Below are positions 1-11,199 of a DNA stretch of 64,000 bases, one piece after another. The translations under genes were made by a program, and so were the position numbers. The stretch comes from Cryptomeria japonica (lineage: Eukaryota; Streptophyta; Pinopsida; Cupressales; Cupressaceae), in the NCBI RefSeq assembly GCF_030272615.1, contig NC_081406.1, forward strand, positions 402,580,939 to 402,644,938, read 5' to 3'. Positions within the stretch are counted from its first letter, which is position 1. Every line of letters begins with the position of its first letter. The notes below the pieces were generated by a model, which saw nothing but the letters and a program-made list of their open reading frames with translations, ran no database searches and was not told where the DNA came from.

Positions 1-75
1 AACCATGCATACAATGACTTAATTGAAGTGTTGTGTCTTACATCCTATAGAATTTATCCACTTTTCACACACACA
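1..75 (+). repeat. T1 5' LTR, terminal 75 bases
   Basis: The sequence aligns almost base for base with the last 76 bases of the 3' LTR (58191-58266). The LTR ends in cacacaca here and cacataca in the other copy. Sequence after base 75 is unrelated to that after 58266, which fixes the boundary. The rest of the LTR is off the left edge. Confidence 0.85.
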
Positions 76-100
76 TTTTTGATGCCTGCCATGGGGCACG
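76..100 (+). other. T1 primer binding site region
   Basis: Directly after the LTR end comes tttttgatgcctgccatggg. It has the same shape as the tttttggcgccgttgccgggg site of many plant gypsy elements, so it is the likely tRNA primer site. The exact tRNA cannot be named from the sequence. Confidence 0.6.
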
Positions 101-2328
101 AGACTACATCTTTCGGCCTCGCAGATTAACTTCTATTTTTCAGATTTATTTTTCAAGATTTTTTCGTATAGTTTCTGCAAAAACTCGTACGAGTTTTCAC
201 TGAGGCTCAAATGACAAACTGTAGGTATCGTACAGTCCATCATGAATTATCATACATCTTGATGATAATACTCATACGGTATTCTGGTTTTGGTATTAAA
301 ACAAACTGCATTTTTAGGGTTTTTCTTGTTGACTTTTTTTGGTACTAATCCTGACCCTGGCTTGTTGTCTATCTGCTTGAGAGATTTTGATAGCCTAACT
401 AGTATTTATAAAATGTTTATCAAATAAAATGCTTGTTACATAAAAATAATATGACTACTGATTCATTGTTTTTGTAGGTTGCCTGAGGAGATTCAACTCA
501 ACATCGTGTATTCTTTAAATTCATTTTTAGGCACTTAAATTGCTACCTGGTTAATGAACAAATTTATCTTTTGTGTTTTAAGAAAAATCTAAGAGGCAGG
601 AGATTATTCTCTTGTCTACACAGACAATTAGAAATCTATACCCTCAAAGATTTTTCTAAATTTGAGATTTGTGTACCTTTAGCGAGCTTGTCATGGTGAG
701 AAAAAGTAATCACCTAGTGAGAACAAACCAAGTGAGTACAGCTGGACCTGAGCATTCCAACTCACTGTAATAAATAGGCCTCTAGTGATTAAAGTCTCAG
801 AGGACGAGATTATTTGAGTTTTCTCTTTGAGATCTCTCATATCGAACATTTTGTAGGCCATCATGGTCTCAATCATGTTTACGTGACTACAACTTGTTTT
901 GGTACATTGTCGGGCTATAGGCCTCAATCATGCTTGCATGACTTCAAGGGGTAATTTTGAATAGAATTCCTAACTAAGAACTATAAGATAGAGGTTCCCC
1001 GATTCACCTCCGAAAGGGGGATAATCCATTTCGTGCCCCCATTAGCATTTGGAGTCGGCTAATACGACGTTGAGAATCCATTGTGTGAGACTTAGCGGTC
1101 ATATTTTGATTAGCTATCAGGTGTGTATCGGAGTCTGCAAGAAAAGGTTTTCTTTTATAATCCAACTTCTGTAGGGTTAGCATGCTGTGTGTGAAAGTCA
1201 TTATACATCTTGCATGTTTTCTGTGTTTTCATCCTTGAAACTAAAACTAAAATACTGGAATTGGAGAAAACAATCAAATAACGTCAAAAACTCAGTCATC
1301 AAAAACTTTGTCCATGTCAAAAACTAGTCTCTGCCAGTCATCAAAATTGTCTATGTCAAAAGCTAGTCTCTGTCAGTCATCATAACTCTGTCTATTTCAG
1401 AATCTCATCTATGTCCAGTCCACTATCGTGCGAGTCCACTGAATTATCATCTATCTATATACATATTGTCATACGAGTCTTAATTCATCCTATCAGTTTA
1501 TCATCTAGTCCTTTCAGAATTGTCGTCCAGGTCTACATAATTATCATTCTATTCCGAGATAATTGTCTTCTGGAGAGCACTAAATTGTCAGTTCTACATA
1601 ATTATCACTCTTACATAAAATGTCATATGAATAATCATAATCCTCATTAGATTTTCATCTGGAGAGCACTAAACTATCATATGAGTTTAGGAAGCAACTT
1701 GTACGAGAAACTATATCAATCGTTTGGGAACTATTAAATTATCTTCTGGGTCTAAAAATTTTGTTGTACGAATTTTTGATTTTTTCTATCCACAAACTTG
1801 TCTGCCTACACACTTTTCCAGGACAGTCATACTTGCCTAATCACTCTACAATGAGTATAAATATGGTCATCATAATTCTGTGCATAAACAATCTTGATAG
1901 TGTACCCCTCCCATTGTGTTGTACGATTTTGTCAATCATCTTTCAGCTAGTTCAATCTTATCAAACTTAAGTTACTTTCATCACAACTTATACAGGATAG
2001 ATCATTCCTGAAACTAGAATGAGTCTTAGTCACTTCTCTCAAATCAAACTAAGTTACTTAGATCATGTCTTATACAGGATAGATCATTCCTCAAACCAGA
2101 CTGACTCTTAGTCACTTCTCTAAAATTACTACGTCGAACGAACAACTAGCTTCAATTTGATCTTGACTTCTGCATCACATCTAGTTCTCAGTCACATTAG
2201 TCATAAATGGCAAAGGTAAAGGATCATCCTTTTCATTACAAGATAATCCATTCTTTGTAGAGGAACCTGTCTCTAATAAACCTTCATCGTCAAATATACC
2301 AATTTTTTATCAACCCTTATCTCCCACC
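101..2328 (+). other. T1 untranslated leader with short tandem repeats
   Basis: No coding frame of note is seen. A roughly 40-base unit (agtcatcaaaa...ctagtctctg) repeats three times at 1294-1416. An 82-base unit (tcaaactaagttac...cacttctct) is duplicated at 1961-2043 and 2044-2126. A block around 1440-1700 repeats phrases such as tctggagagcactaaa. Long leaders with repeats are usual in this lineage. Confidence 0.6.
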
Positions 2329-4092
2329 ATGTCTGGAGAAAGGCAAGAAAGAGAAGCTACTAAACATGATACTTATGATAATAGCAGCCGTGCTAATGAT
2401 AGTGGTTCCTCATCTAGCGAGTCTGAAGCCTCTGAGCCTATAGAATCTATTTGAAATAGTTGTCAAAAGGATAAAGATTTCCAAAAAATGATAAAGATTA
2501 TCATGGCTAGAGAAAAAGAAGATTATTTTCTAGAGCTAGCAAAACAAGGTGCTAAACTTCCTACTGATTATAACATTGAAACCCTTATCACTAAAGAGGA
2601 AGAGACACCCTTAGCACTAGTAAATAAACAATTGCAAGTGTTACAGACTAAAATCATAGAAATAAAAAACAAGGATAAATTATCAAAACAATATTCTTTG
2701 GACACAATATGCCCATTCCCATTTGACAAATACCTTTACATGCCTCCATTTCCTTCAAGAGTGGAGATTCCTAAGTTTTCAAGATCATTTCAGAGAATTT
2801 TGTGATGTATGTATGGAGTTAATGTACAAACAAACATATCTTATGTGCTTTTTCCCAAGGAGTTTAGGAGGACAAGCTATGGAATGGTTTTCAAGCCTAC
2901 CTATGGGAATTAAAACTTTTGAGGAATTAATTGAATTGTTTCTCCAACAATACTCCTATAATATTCATCATCCAGTCATTATGATTGAGCTTTGCAATAC
3001 CAAATAGAAAATAGGAGAACCTTTTCTCACTTTTCTTCAACATTGGAGAAAGATGTTCTCTAGATACTCGTGGCCTATTCCAGATTTTGAGAAGATGGAT
3101 ATTTTTGTCAATAACCTAATCCCTAAATTGAAATACAATATCCAAATGCAAGTGTACCCTTCATTCAAAAAAATGGTAGATAGTGCCCTCAGAATGGAAG
3201 ATGTGCTTATAAAGAAAGGAGATATATCACTTTGGAAAGAAACATAGAAAGGTTATAGTTCCAAAGAGAAGAATAAATAATGAAAGTATGGTAAAGATAA
3301 CAATAGAAATCTTGTTAATGATGGAGTGGTGGACACTGTTAAACCAAAATCAAAACCCACAATATTTAATCTGACTAGCGGTACACAATCCCTCAAAGTA
3401 GTTGAAACTATGGCAGAAAACCCTTTGAAGAAATCAAAAGAGTGGTTTAAAGAGAAACCTTGGCTTTCAAAGCCTAAACGTGATTTCACTCCTGTGGAAG
3501 AATTATATGAATCAACTCTTAAAACTTTATTGGAAAATGATCTGATAATATTGCTAGACAACTCTAGACCATATGATCCAAAAGTTAAACCCAAATGGTG
3601 GAGGGAAAATGAGTATTGTGAATATCATCGAAACAAGGGTCATACAACAAACAACTGCACGAAACTCAAACATGAGATTCAAGAACTCATCAATGTTGGC
3701 AAAATTATTGTTGGAAATCACACGACTAATGCTGATCACAAAGCTTTTAAAGATCCCTTGCCTACTTATGAACAAGGTGATTCCTCAAAATCCAAGGGAG
3801 GTACCAAAGTCAATTACACCTATGCTAACAATGACAATATGATCAAAATGATTGAATCTTCCCAATCTGAGTATTGCAAGGTGATCATAATCAAAGATAA
3901 ACAACATAAAACACAAACTGCAAATGTTGTACCCCGCACTCAAAAGAAGGTTACTCTAAAAGGAGCTAGTTCCTCAACTCCTAATCAAACAACATCAAAC
4001 CTACCAACTTCTTCAAACATACAACCATCACAACTAAATCTAAACAATTGGCTTCATCATCCTCTCCTAATTATAGCATTGTCGAACAATTA
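2329..4092 (+). pseudogene. T1 gag
   Basis: The chosen ATG at 2329 opens a Ser/Glu-rich N-terminus, followed by a polar helical stretch and the capsid-like part (SLGGQAMEWFSSLP near 2860, FLTFLQHWRKMF near 3025). A C-terminal zinc-binding segment, CEYHRNKGHTTNNC near 3615-3660, is followed by KLKHEIQELI. This knuckle plus helix pattern is typical of Tat/Ogre Gag. A stop at about 2452, one frameshift near 2740-2790 and further stops at 3005, 3245 and 3275 break it. After the frameshift the frame stays constant to 4092. It packages element RNA in active relatives; this copy cannot make a full protein. Confidence 0.8.
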
Positions 4093-4515
4093 AAAAGAAC
4101 CATTGCTCAAATCTCCATTTTTGAACTGCTTAAGATCTCTTCTACTCATAGAGAGATCCTGGACAAAACTTTGCTCACTACTAATGTCCCCAAAGATTTA
4201 GATGTAGATTGGTTTCAATCTATGGTGGGTCACCTAACTTTGCCTCATTACCTCACCTTCTCTGAAGATGACAATTCACTGAATCATCCGCATAACCAAC
4301 CATTAAACATTGAAGCTATGATCCATAAACACTGAGTCAAATGTGTTTTCATAGATGGAGGCATTGGGTTGAATATCTATACCTACAATTTACTAACACG
4401 GTTGGGATTTTCTTAACATGTCATTGATCCAACAAAGAAAATAACAATCAAAGCTTACGATGAAGAAGAAAGAACTTCTAAAGGTCTGGTACTATTACCG
4501 ATCAGGGTAGGACCT
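4048..4515 (+). pseudogene. T1 protease, N-terminal part
   Basis: The frame carries YSIVEQLKRTIAQISIFELL, a linker typical of Tat-type pol, and then the aspartic protease start FIDGGIGLNIYTYNLLTRLGF near 4345-4410. The catalytic Asp is present. A TGA at 4333 and a TAA near 4414 interrupt it. The frame runs into solo LTR A after VGP (4515) and resumes at 5761. Confidence 0.75.
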
Positions 4516-5507
4516 TGTTGGCAATATGAAGGAATTGATTATGTGTTGCATTGATGTTTTGTCATTGATGTCAACACTAGTTGTTATGATTGGTTACTGG
4601 CAGATAGATTTTGGTTACCAATAGAAGAACTAGTGTTACCGGTAGAACGGACTATTAGTTGGATATTACCGACATGTTTGGATCAATGGAATATGTTTGG
4701 TTTAATATGTTGCATGTTTTAGGAGTATGTTTTGGTCAGTTGGTATTGACTTGATGATCGGATTCCATCATACACTCTAGTAAGCCTATACTAGTAAGGG
4801 TTTAGGGTTTTACCGACAGAGCTTTCACTGAGAATCTTTGAAAGGATGCATAGGTGGTGTTGGTGCGGCTTCTAGATGGAATTCAAAATGCAGAACGTGA
4901 TTGTGTTTGTGCCTCGACTAATTGGAGACATCACTTTGGCATGGTGAATCTATTTGGGTCCAGGTTATGGACTGATATCATGTAATGTGCTATTAAGTAT
5001 TCTCTACATGTTACTGGGATGATCTATGGATTGGTTAATATTGTTTTGGTCTAAAGCCGACATGGTATATCAATGTAATGTGGATGTATGTAATGATCCT
5101 ATTGTAATATCTTTTAGGTGGCCGACCTAATTGGTTTAGGCCTTAGGGTTTGTATAAATTGATGTAAGATCTCTTTGTAGATCATGGTCATGGAATGAAA
5201 TGTGCGAATAATGAAAAGATAATATGCGAAGGAGATTTGGTCAATCATTGGTGATCAGATTAGGTTTATGTAAGAGGTCAAAGGCCTCTGGTATTGAGCT
5301 TAACTTGGACTGTAATTAGGCATGGTAGATGCTATCAATGGCAGTTCATTTTTTTGGATTGTTGTCCAATTATATTGAGGTGGTTATAACCTCTCTATAG
5401 TCAGTGAGACTCCTTTGTAATGAGCAGTATGCTCTAGGCAGTGTGCCTTCTTGCATGTGGAGGCCCCTTATTGTATCACATACTTTCTACAGAAGTATTA
5501 TTTGATT

Positions 5508-5524
5508 GTGGGTAGGCTTCCCAC
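5508..5524 (+). promoter_or_regulatory. Hairpin I of LTR A
   Basis: GTGGG (5508-5512) pairs with CCCAC (5520-5524) over a 7-base loop and is followed at once by tgtggtttttccc. The same arrangement occurs in other copia-style LTRs of the window (see findings). Confidence 0.55.
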
Positions 5525-5716
5525 TGTGGTTTTTCCCTTTACTAGTTTTTCCACGTACAAATCATGGTGTTATGTGGTATGGTTGCATTGTCTTGATTTT
5601 TTGTTTCATACTTAAGTTTTATTGCTTACCGGTATCTATTTCTGCTATTCTGGTATTTAATGTTTATGTGCTCCAATTAAAGGTTATAACGTGGTTTGAT
5701 TAATATAATGTGTTGA

Positions 5717-5741
5717 CAACTGATTCACCCCCCCTCGGTTG
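5717..5741 (+). promoter_or_regulatory. Hairpin II of LTR A (C-rich loop)
   Basis: CAACTGA (5717-5723) pairs with TCGGTTG (5735-5741), giving seven pairs including one G-T, over the loop ttcaccccccc. It lies 19 bases from the LTR end. Confidence 0.6.
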
Positions 5742-5760
5742 TCCATCGGTTATTATAACA

Positions 5761-5952
5761 ATTGTGGAGAAAGATGTTATTTTCTGGGTGCTTGACCTTC
5801 CTCTTTCATACAATATCTTGTTGGGTAGGTCATGGATTCATGAAATGCAAGCAGTACCATCTACCTATCATCAGTTCTTGAAATTTCCTTATAATAAAGT
5901 TGAAGTCAATATTCTTGCTGATATAAGTTACACCTATAGTGCATTAAAATAG
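5761..5952 (+). pseudogene. T1 protease, C-terminal part
   Basis: The frame reads IVEKDVIFWVLDLPLSYNILLGRSWIHEM, then AVPSTYHQFLKFP. The ILLGRSWIH block is the second conserved protease segment of gypsy elements, and VPSTYHQ is common in Tat-like pol. It continues the protease cut at 4515 and ends in TAG at 5950. Confidence 0.8.
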
Positions 5953-6011
5953 TGTACTGATACCTTTGTTCCCCATAAAAAATAGCCTCTACAGCTGAAA
6001 GTTCAGAAACT

Positions 6012-6848
6012 TTGATGAAATATTCAGAAAAGAAATTGAAAATCACAGATACTAGCATGGATGGATACAAGATAGAACCTGTACTTTCACTAATGTGTCT
6101 TCCTCCATTGCCAAGACAGTCTGGAAAACCATCAAAGGCTATGAAGACACAAACTTCAACTCCAAACGTCATTTATGATGGTATTTTTGTACAGTCCTCT
6201 ACTTCCCTTGTAGATGAAATAGAAGAGGAGGTTGTTCTCAAATGGCTTTTCATAGAAGATAGTGAAAACAAAGAAGTGAAGCACTATGATATTTCCTCTG
6301 AACAATATGGTTCAGGCTATAAGATGATTCAATGCATGGGATATTCAGGTACCAGTCCTCTGGGAAAGTGTCAAGAAGGTATTGTTGTACCTATTCAGCT
6401 ACAAACTAAGTCTATAAATGATAAAGTTGGACTTGGATACCATTTAGAGGATTCATCAAATCAGAAACATACTTCTCATCATCAGTCTAAGTGGAGGAAA
6501 AAGATACTACCTTCAACATCACAGGAAGTAAATACTCAGCAAAATCAGGAAGAGTATGAAAAAGAACAAGAAGAATTGGCAACCAAGAGAGAAGAAGTAG
6601 CTTGTAATCAAGTTCCAACTGTATTAGTAGTGACTCTACAAGGAGTAGAAATCCCAGAAGATATGAGAGAAGAAATCAAAGGAATTAAAGAGTTGTTTGC
6701 ACCACTTAACATTTTGGTCATATACACAGGTAGAATGCAAGTAGATGATTCAAAAACTGACTCCAATGAGTATGAATAGGGTCCAGAGACTCTGTCAGAT
6801 GCATCTACTGAAGAAAATTTTGAAGAACCTAGTGATATCATAGATTAA
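6012..6848 (+). pseudogene. T1 pol segment with a G-patch-like domain
   Basis: The first ATG of the open stretch is at 6012, but the segment is really part of a pol polyprotein, so that start means little. Near 6300-6445 it reads EQYGSGYKMIQCMGYSG, then PLGKCQEGIVVPI, and ends KVGLGY. The spacing of Gly and aromatic residues fits a G-patch, a short glycine-rich RNA-binding module that follows protease in some retroelements and betaretroviruses. A Glu/Gln-rich helical tail follows. The frame ends at a TAG (6777) and reads on to 6848. The domain call is from pattern only. Confidence 0.6.
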
Positions 6849-7985
6849 ACACAAGAGATAGTGCGCTTAAAACTACAAAAGGAAATAGAGGAAACCAGAC
6901 TAAAAAGACAACAAGAATATGAACAACAACTAAAAGAAGAAAGAACACAAGAAAATTCTTCACCTACCATTTCTCCCTCTAATGAGATAGAGAAAATCAG
7001 GTATGGGACTATGAATGAAGAATTGGAGGCTACAAAAGTAGGGTCGGTCATTAGTCTAGAGGAAGCTGAATGGAAAAGATGACGGCAACTAATAGAGTCG
7101 TCAAGGTTATGTTAACAGGTATGTCAACTACAAGTGATCGTTGAACCAAATCATGAAGGAACTTGTAGCATCAAAGATGTAGATATTGATACTATACATA
7201 ACCACTTGAAGAAGAGTCAGAGGCTTCATCTTTTGACTCTGATCACTCTAACATAAGCTCTATTTATTACATTACCTACTCGACATTAAACTATGACTAC
7301 TTCATCATGAATGTCGAAACTTTGTCTGTTGAACTTGTTACTATCGAACCATGATATGTAGTCCAGTCCAAAGTAGAAGACGATGCTAGTGGTAGGTCTG
7401 TTGGGTTAGGTTCCCTAAATAGTAATGTAAACTTCAATAATCATGTTCTAACTCTTCCTGGTCTTGAGACGCTTACACAAGGTAGTCTTCTAGAACTCAA
7501 CTTGTCAATCCAAGGTTGTGATGACAATACCGTGAATTCCCTTGAACCTGTTAAATCTTTATCCCTGGTACATCCTGAACTTATTGACTATACTGTCAAA
7601 GATCAACCTTGGAATATACCTACCTTTGTCAATGACTATACATTAGCCTATTATCTTAATAAAGTTGAACAAATGGACTCTTCCACCAATGAAAAAAGTG
7701 AGAACATCACAACAACAAATGTTAAGTATCTTAGTCGGAAAAATAAAAAAAAATTAAAAAAAATATTCTGATGACGAAAACCAAACTGTGGCAGTGTCAA
7801 AATAAAAAATAGTAAAAACAAAGGATGTACCTAATGGTGAAAACCATTCTGAGGTGCCTGAAGGTGAGATACTTGACATTTTGCCTGATCACTTTCAAGA
7901 GTGATCATCAGTGCTAATTGAACCTACATAGCAAGTAAACATTGGAACAAAAGAAGCTCAACACACCATACATGTAGCTCAATCC
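6849..7985 (+). other. T1 pol linker between G-patch and RT
   Basis: A charged, coiled-coil-like stretch at 6861-7080 (repeated EIEETRLKRQQEYEQQLK style) continues the G-patch tail. From 7085 to 7985 the frame decays with many stops. The fragments SLVHPELIDYTVKDQPWNIP (7560-7620) and GEILDILPDHFQE (7865-7900) resemble pre-RT spacer of Tat-like pol. No enzyme domain is seen. Confidence 0.5.
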
Positions 7986-8912
7986 TTGTCAGCCAAAGAA
8001 CTACAAGAATTTGTTGATTTCTTCATGGAAAATAAGATCAATTTTGGATGGACATATGCTAATATGTCGGGTCTGGATCCTGACCTCATAATGCATCATC
8101 TCTCTATCACTCTCAGAGTTAAACCTGTTAAGAAAAAACTCCAAAAAATGCATCCTCATGTTGCATTACTTTTTAAGGCTGAGCTAGAAAAATTACTAAA
8201 ATCTGGATTCATCAGAGCAATTGATTATGTCGAATGGATATTTAATATTGTACCTATTTCTAAACCTGACAAATCAATCCGTGTTTGCACTAATTTCAAA
8301 TATTTAAACAAAGCTTGTCCAAAAGATGATTTTTTTTTGCCCAACATAGACATGATCGTGGACATGACTGCTAGCTATGAAATGTACTCTTTAATGGATT
8401 GTTTTTCTGGATACAATCAGATCAAAATCATACCCGAGGATCAAGAGAAAACAACATTCACCTATGCATGGGGAACCTTATGTTGGAATGTAATTCCCTT
8501 CAGTTTCAAAAATGTAAGCACTACTTATCAAAGAGCTATAACAACATTTTTTCATGATATGATGCACAAAAACATGGAGGATTATGTTGATTATACTATA
8601 GTTAAATCTATGAAAATACCAACACATCTATCAGAACTAGGTCCAATATTAGACAGGATGAAAAAAATTTAAACTCAGATTAAATCCTAAGAAATGTGCA
8701 TTTGGGGTTACATCTGGTAAGCTCTTAGGATATATTGTTTCAGCGAAAGGAATTAAAGTGGATCCAGAAAAAGTTAAGGCTATCATAGAAATGCCACCTC
8801 CAAAGAATGTCAGTCAAATGAGAAGTTTACAAGGGTGGCTCCAATCAATAAGATGCTTCATCTCTCAGCTAGTAGATAAGGCTCAACCATTCACAAAGGC
8901 ATTACGGAAATG
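7986..8912 (+). pseudogene. T1 reverse transcriptase
   Basis: RT blocks appear in order: LEKLLKSGFIRAIDYVEW (8190), the template-grip region PISKPDKSIRVCTNFKYLNKACPKD (8255-8325), LMDCFSGYNQIKI (8392-8430), and YVDYTIVKS (8582). After a frameshift near 8670 come LNPKKCAFGV, GKLLGYIVSAKGI and VDPEKVKAI. The catalytic YVDD box reads YVDY, so one of the two metal-binding Asp residues is lost. FTYAWGTLCWNVIPFSFKN also departs from the usual FRTP..GTY..VMPFGLKN block. This polymerase is dead twice over. Confidence 0.85.
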
Positions 8913-8939
8913 AGTTACATAGAAATGGGATAAAGATTA

Positions 8940-9453
8940 TTAACAACATCTAAAGAAAATCAAGGAATATCTTTCTAATCCACCTATATTGATGCCACCA
9001 ATTCAAGGCAAGCCCTTGATTCTCTACGTATTAGCTACTGATACATCACTGGGGGCACTTTTGGCACAATAGGATGAGAACAAAAGAGAAAGAGCTATAT
9101 TATATCAGTAGGACATTGATGTCCTATGAGATGAACTATACTATCATAGAAAAAGCTTGTTTGGCATTAGTCTTTGCATCACAAAAGTTAGACACTACAT
9201 GCTAGCACATTCTATCAAACTAGTGGCTAAGATTGATCCGCTCAAATACCTTCTCAGCAAAGCAACGCTTACAGAGAGATTGGCTAAATGGGTCATGGTT
9301 CTCACAAAAATTGATATTGAATATATAGAACATAGAGCTATCAAAGGACAAGTCATTGCAGATCAACTTGTTGATGCTCCGCTTGAAGACAATCAACCTT
9401 TGCACATAGAATTTCTGGATGAATCCATCATGCACCTTACTCAACGATCCTAG
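8940..9453 (+). pseudogene. T1 RNase H (first)
   Basis: LILYVLATDTSLGALLAQ near 9017-9070 matches the first catalytic-Asp block of the gypsy RNase H. YYHRKSLFGISLCITKVRHYM, LKYLLSKATLTERLAKWVMVL and IEYIEHRAIKGQVIADQL follow to about 9375. Several TAG stops and at least one frame change (near 9100) are present. The enzyme removes the RNA strand during cDNA synthesis in live relatives. Confidence 0.75.
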
Positions 9454-9830
9454 AAAATATTCTTTGATGGGTCTTTCACTCAACAAGGTTTTGATGTTGG
9501 AATACTTTTTATCACTCCTCAAAGATATTCAATCCCAAAGGCTTACAAGATTCTCTTTCCATGCACAAGCAATATTGCAAAATATGAAGCTTTGGTAAAT
9601 GGAATCAAGCTAGCTATTGAATGGAAGGTTGTTGAGTTACACATCTATGGAGACTCTTAGCTGATTATCAACCAAATCAATTATGTATATAAAACTTGGG
9701 ATGAGAAACTGATTCCCTATAAAAGAATGGTTGATGACCTCAAGAAATACTTTACCTTTGTATCATTTCAGCAAATTCTTAGATTAGGAAACTAAGCAGT
9801 AGATGCTATGGCTATCTTGGCATCTATACC
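9454..9830 (+). pseudogene. T1 second RNase H (Tat-type)
   Basis: After a TAG the frame continues KIFFDGSFTQQGFDVGILFITP (9454-9520), IPKAYKILFPCTSNIAKYEALVNGIKLAI (9530-9620), IYGDS and LIINQI (9645-9680), and AVDAMAILASIP (9798-9830). FDGS, YEAL and GDS are the three catalytic segments of the additional RNase H found in the Tat lineage. The stop after GDS is TAG where the family has Gln. Confidence 0.75.
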
Positions 9831-10032
9831 ACAACTACAAGAATTTGAGTTCCGCTATGAATTCTTGGTGGAAGAGTTACATTATCTTGCTTATGATTCC
9901 CCTGAGTCCTAGATGGTCTATTCTATTATTGGACATGATCTATCTCATTATAGCCATATTTACTCTTACTTGTGTGACCAAATTATCCCTGCTAATCTTA
10001 CTTTGTAATGAGAAAAGGAACCTAATCTAAAA

Positions 10033-11199
10033 TGCTTCACTATGTCATCATTGCTAACAATCTATATAGGCGAGGTTTGGATAGTACTTTTCTTAGGTGT
10101 CTAGAAACTGAAGAGTCCCAACATGCATTATTTGAAGTGCATGAAGGTATTTGTGGATCTCATTCAAACAGTTAACTTTAGCTAAAAAACTGCTAAGGGT
10201 TAGCTACTACTGGCCAGATATGGAGAAAGATGCTATAAAATTTGCTAAAACTTGTGAGAAGTGTCAGCTACATGGAAACCTCATACATGATCCAACAAGG
10301 ATCTAATACCTTTCATCACATATTGGCCTTTTCAACAATGGGTGTTTGACCTCATTGGCCAAATCTATCCTGCATCATCTAATGGACACAAGTTTATCAT
10401 AACTGCCACTGAGTACTTTACTAAGTGGGTTGAAGTGGTTCCACTAATCAAAGCAACTGGTAAACAAGTAGCTCGGTTCATCCTTAACTATATCATATGC
10501 AGGTATGGGATACCTTCTTCAATTGTGACTGATAATGGAGGGCAATTCAAAAACAAAGATCTAGATGAGCTCTGTGAAAAGTTCAAAATCAAACAGCACT
10601 GGTCATCCATATACTATCCTCAAGGTAATGGACAAGTTGAAACATCTAACAAAAATCTACTGACTATCTTGCACAAAATGGTAAACAAATCTAGAAAAGG
10701 TTGGCATATGCAGCTCAATCCTGCACTATGGGCTTATAGAACAAGTATCAGAATGCCTACTAGGGCTACACCTTTTTCTTTGGTGTATGGATCCAAAGCA
10801 GTCTTGCCTGTTGAGGTAGAAATGCCTTCTTTGAGAGTCTATTTGCAAGGTCTTATTACTGATGAAGACTACAAAATATATAGATTGCAAGAACTCGAGT
10901 TATTGGATGAATGTCAACAAGTGGCATTTGATCATCTGAGAGCATACCAAAAGAGAATGTCTAGAGGTTATAACAAGAAAGTTTGACAAAGAGAATTTCA
11001 GGTTGGTGACCTTGTTTTGAGAGAAAATCCTAAAAATCAATAGTTTTGAGACAAAAAAGCGAAGTTTGAACCCAACTGGTTGGGTCCCTACATTGTTACT
11101 GCAGTCTTTGGCTCTAGTGCCTATCAACTCTCAACATCAGAAGGAGAACAACTCCGTGAACCGATCAACACCATCCACTTGAAGAAATTCTTCACTTAG
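10033..11199 (+). pseudogene. T1 integrase
   Basis: The zinc domain residues are visible: VHEGICGSH near 10140, then TCEKCQLHG near 10250, separated by a frameshift. The core begins in the open stretch at 10342: FDLIGQI (first Asp), VTDNGGQFK (10530), YYPQGNGQVETSNKN (10615-10655, catalytic Glu), and LNPALWAYRTS. The C-terminus FQVGDLVLRENPKN, then WLGPYIVTAVFGSSAYQL, is the GPY/F-type tail. It ends HLKKFFT with TAG at 11197. Asp, Asp and Glu are all present, but stops at 10984 and 11041 break the tail. Confidence 0.85.

Larger units (their letters stand above)
4516..5760 (+). mobile_element. Solo LTR A (copia-style) in the T1 protease
   Basis: The block begins tgttggcaat and ends ttataaca, a TGTT...AACA terminus. 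It carries the U3 motif ttgtcattgatgtcaa (4559-4574) and both U5 hairpins seen in the other copia-style LTRs here. There is no PBS, no internal region and no second copy, so it is a solo LTR. Removing it rejoins the protease in frame as VGP|IVEKDVIF. No 5-base TSD is visible (gacct to the left, attgt to the right). Confidence 0.8.
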
